Positions 48,701 to 50,014 of a stretch of DNA of 50,014 bases are shown here, piece by piece (the stretch's first letter is position 1; every line of letters begins with the position of its first letter). The notes beneath the pieces were generated by a model, which saw only the letters and a list, made by a program, of their open reading frames with translations, was not told the origin of the DNA and made no database searches. The translations under genes and the position numbers were made by a program. The DNA comes from Methylococcaceae bacterium (lineage in GTDB: Bacteria > Pseudomonadota > Gammaproteobacteria > Methylococcales > Methylomonadaceae): the NCBI GenBank assembly GCA_030626845.1, contig DAOUTG010000009.1:1-50014 (forward strand), given 5' to 3'.

Positions 48701-49402
48701 AATGCGGAACTTTTGGGGGCCACGATTGTAGAACTTACTTGGAATTACCCAGATTCTGAACAATTTATAGATCTTGTAAAAGGGTATCGTATTTATCAAT
48801 CAACTGATCAAACTAATTGGGAAAGCATCGTTGTTTTAAATGATGTAGATATAGTATCGTACAAAATACCTAATTTATTAACCGATACAACATATTATTT
48901 TCAAATTGATGCTTACACAGATGATGTTTCTTCTGAAACTGTGAATACCTCAATTTATATACCAAAAATTGAGCCAGAGGGTGATTGTAGAGTACATTTT
49001 ACAGGTTTGGTGTTAGCTGATCAGTTTTCGGATATAGGTATTTCAGAAATATATATATTGGATCATGCTAGTGAATATGTAGGGGCTGGTTTGTATCCTG
49101 ATAATAATCAAGCCTTTCCTAAGGCGGTAGAGCATACCTTTGATGGTATAGCAATAGATACTGGCACAAAAGTTACAATTTACAGTCAAAAAGATTTTGG
49201 TGGAACAATACTTTATGAAAAAATTGGACCTGCTATTATAAATAATGGAATATGGGAAGATGATTCTAGGTATGCACCAAAAGTAAATGCAACATGGAAA
49301 GAACCCCTTCAAACAAATTATCCTTCACCAGTTAGAGAATGGAGTCGTAGTGATATGCATGACTGGTCTTCTGGTTCATTAATGGTTGAATGTGGTTTTT
49401 AA
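45782..49402 (+). CDS. Large secreted multidomain protein (BACON-like and FN3 domains, EF-hand-like loops)
   Basis: This 1206-residue protein has a Sec signal peptide (1-22, ending AVFA). Residues 24-98 form a beta-rich domain like bacterial InlB-type repeats. A carboxypeptidase-regulatory-like beta domain (103-156), a DTDANDDGNIDD loop (160-171) and an EF-hand/dockerin-like DITGDGVINDTDL (234-246) follow. A second bacterial-repeat-like domain lies near 310-400. The central 410-850 region is beta-rich and unrecognised. A BACON-like immunoglobulin fold (about 864-962, LSNTGGTDLDW and SVSKTSGTIS) precedes an FN3 domain (about 968-1060). The C-terminus (1068-1206) has a crystallin-like VTIYSQKDFGG strand. 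An extracellular adhesive or scaffold role is inference. Confidence 0.8.
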   Translation: MKIRNFRVVWLFLYFFSSAVFAETITIVTLSPTGVATQDVLTKEVGESINVVVKPKVGFKGVVKINDQIVAMGEINKVLRYRHVVTNDLTINISYLSSGFINRAILGPLASSTVNVLKLSDLGNPIATTTTNGKGFFFFNNIQHLNDKDYYLVSVAKGVDTDANDDGNIDDFPTLNNGTIYGLVSGNNIKKGAINVTAISDIAWRYIEKNIREMSNNDIQRRLTDIAVTLFLLDITGDGVINDTDLISFNPQDENHKNSLKFNYQTLFEEDAENDSIISTYHDNKLEKLKLLLDSKFGNRLSFYTAKDSRTRDVKIEVIPFGKGDFFSEDGKINYDANRETSDNKVFSFYTKNDAFITITATPKVDTKILSWGGCDIVSIDKSECQVSLSSDHQISVSFGYKETQIIKNIVDLSRANVSLEGDSKVYVTINHGDDELVTKMSDLVIDDYVVGSTNNGFLRKVSLITKISDFKYNLESVDATLDEVIKQGTGTFSKVMTNEDIDSNVLLTSQQQARISRSTNSNKLEDLTPRTPIDKTINFSKIDGVKLMRSNNSKESTFTIKIGNSSVTEKERLQRRTLSVGSIGIKKKEPVVLYSKDGIDVKANGEVKIDLKLDIGVSYGFFSGLEYFKIIPQIKATEKLEFFIGGDVNLDKKIKLGSIPFQKMVFFIGPIPVYIQSTLDVFIGFDGKVTAKVNTGIELKQKIRFGVVYNKGAGTNIIGEFKPSWDFLEPKAEVSYEMQGSIEPRISVLIYGVLGPAVRFSAYLKMKTDLVNFDTNLDTWRNDPCLGGDDNTAVLGIKSNFEWAGIGGDSSKFGKFIFEKLNVVTETEFFNKEWLLARWQVGGICDDSKTPPKLKLEGDHITEIVTTFSEDNITKTFLLSNTGGTDLDWEIQYIEDNVISVSKTSGTISPNADDIVTVTLDPSILDVGTYHNKLKFINSYDFGLISDDDGGTTEREIDIELVPENIASPTNFNAELLGATIVELTWNYPDSEQFIDLVKGYRIYQSTDQTNWESIVVLNDVDIVSYKIPNLLTDTTYYFQIDAYTDDVSSETVNTSIYIPKIEPEGDCRVHFTGLVLADQFSDIGISEIYILDHASEYVGAGLYPDNNQAFPKAVEHTFDGIAIDTGTKVTIYSQKDFGGTILYEKIGPAIINNGIWEDDSRYAPKVNATWKEPLQTNYPSPVREWSRSDMHDWSSGSLMVECGF

Positions 49403-49407
49403 TTTCT

Positions 49408-49455
49408 CGTTCCCAAGCTCCAGCTTGGGAACGCCTACCTTCAAGCTCTGCTTGA
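49408..49455. repeat. REP element: two adjacent hairpins
   Basis: A perfect stem CGTTCCCAAGC / GCTTGGGAACG with loop TCCA (49408-49433) is followed by TCAAGC-TCT-GCTTGA (49441-49455). It lies between the stop of the large secreted protein and the start of a REP-associated transposase, the usual place for REP sequences recognised by such enzymes. The first hairpin may also end upstream transcription. Confidence 0.85.
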
Positions 49456-49487
49456 CGGATATTAATTTAATCTTTTAAACTAAATTC

Positions 49488-50014
49488 ATGGGACGTAGCC
49501 GCTATAAAATTTTAAACGAAGCCTACCCTTACTTTCACACATTGATCGTTGCAGGTTGGCAACCTGTTTTTACTCGAAAAGAAAGCGTAAATATACTTTT
49601 TGATAGCTTTATATGGCTACAACAAAACACAGACTTCAAGCTCCATGCGTATGTTGTCCTAGAAAACCACTTACATTTTATCTCAACAGCGAGCCAACAC
49701 AGTAAACGAATTCAACAATTTAAATCTTTTACTGCTAGGCAAATTCTTGATTTATTAAAACAGCGTAATGCGAGAACGTTACTTAAATATTTTGCATACT
49801 ACAAACGTAAACACAAAACTGAAAGTGAATATCAGTTTTGGCAAGAGGGTTCGCAGCCAGAAGAAATGAGCAAAGAAATAATGTGTCAACAACGTTTAAC
49901 CTATATTCACTATAACCCTGTCAAACGCGGTTATGTTGACCTTCCTGAACACTGGCGTTATTCGAGTGCGAGGGATTATATGGGAGAAGAATCTTTATTG
50001 CCAATTGTTTTGTT
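49488..50014 (+). CDS. REP-associated tyrosine transposase (Y1, IS200-like HUH), partial at right edge
   Basis: The frame is open from ATG to the window end (175 residues, no stop). It starts MGRSRYKILNEAYPYFHTL, has the HUH pair in LENHLHF (His61, His63), and carries the family's YIHYNPVKRGYVDLPEHWRYSSARDY (139-164). These single-domain enzymes cut single-stranded DNA at REP hairpins and are usually domesticated, single-copy genes. The REP at 49408-49455 directly upstream supports the call. It has no clear ribosome binding site. The nucleophilic Tyr was not assigned with confidence. Confidence 0.88.
   Translation, partial: MGRSRYKILNEAYPYFHTLIVAGWQPVFTRKESVNILFDSFIWLQQNTDFKLHAYVVLENHLHFISTASQHSKRIQQFKSFTARQILDLLKQRNARTLLKYFAYYKRKHKTESEYQFWQEGSQPEEMSKEIMCQQRLTYIHYNPVKRGYVDLPEHWRYSSARDYMGEESLLPIVL

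Overview
The window is AT-rich chromosomal DNA from a Gammaproteobacterium. The evidence is the order tRNA-Trp-secE-nusG-rplKAJL-rpoBC-rpsLG-fusA-tuf-S10-spc-alpha, the gcvR-bcp pair, and proteins close to their Escherichia coli counterparts: the RpoC catalytic Asp triad and first zinc finger have identical numbering, and FdxA is of the Azotobacter ferredoxin I type. The genus cannot be fixed. The low G+C, the multicopper oxidase cluster, the DUF4214 protein and the REP-associated transposase would suit Methylococcales or a related low-GC order, but that is inference.

Layout. (1) 1-1060: a DinJ/YafQ-like toxin-antitoxin pair whose toxin is frameshifted in a run of eight C, then a gene-free stretch holding a possible 101-base MITE. 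(2) 1061-3820: a membrane hybrid histidine kinase convergent with a NarL/FixJ response regulator. (3) 4025-7166, minus strand: pgi followed by the lytic transglycosylase gene mltF. (4) 7417-10681: a three-gene operon of periplasmic, C-terminally anchored copper-type proteins. These are a small protein whose mature N-terminus should be His, a multicopper oxidase with its type 1 copper site in the N-terminal half, and a His/Met-rich cupredoxin. The operon ends in a clear terminator. (5) 10754-12170: a YqaA-like membrane protein gene, with bcp and gcvR on the opposite strand. (6) 12587-42410: about 30 kb of contiguous transcription, translation and secretion genes, from tRNA-Trp to rplQ. Visible control sites include a promoter before tRNA-Trp, a terminator after nusG, an L10 leader, an attenuator-like hairpin before rpoB, an alpha-operon promoter with a perfect -10 box, and a fully palindromic bidirectional terminator at the end. 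(7) 42428-43654: fdxA, an orphan Hpt protein and an XRE-family regulator. (8) 43801-50014: accessory DNA with a duplicated DUF4214 protein, a ParD-like antitoxin with a decayed ParE remnant, a 1206-residue secreted multidomain protein, and a REP palindrome followed by a REP-associated tyrosine transposase that runs off the right edge.

How the genes work together. The core block makes RNA polymerase (alpha, beta, beta'), the elongation factors EF-G and EF-Tu, NusG, most ribosomal proteins and the SecYE translocon core. The flanks are accessory. The most unusual candidate system is the copper operon at 7417-10681, where an N-terminal-His protein, an oxidase and a cupredoxin all appear tethered to the periplasmic face of the inner membrane. 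Both edges carry a toxin-antitoxin locus in which the antitoxin is intact and the toxin is broken.
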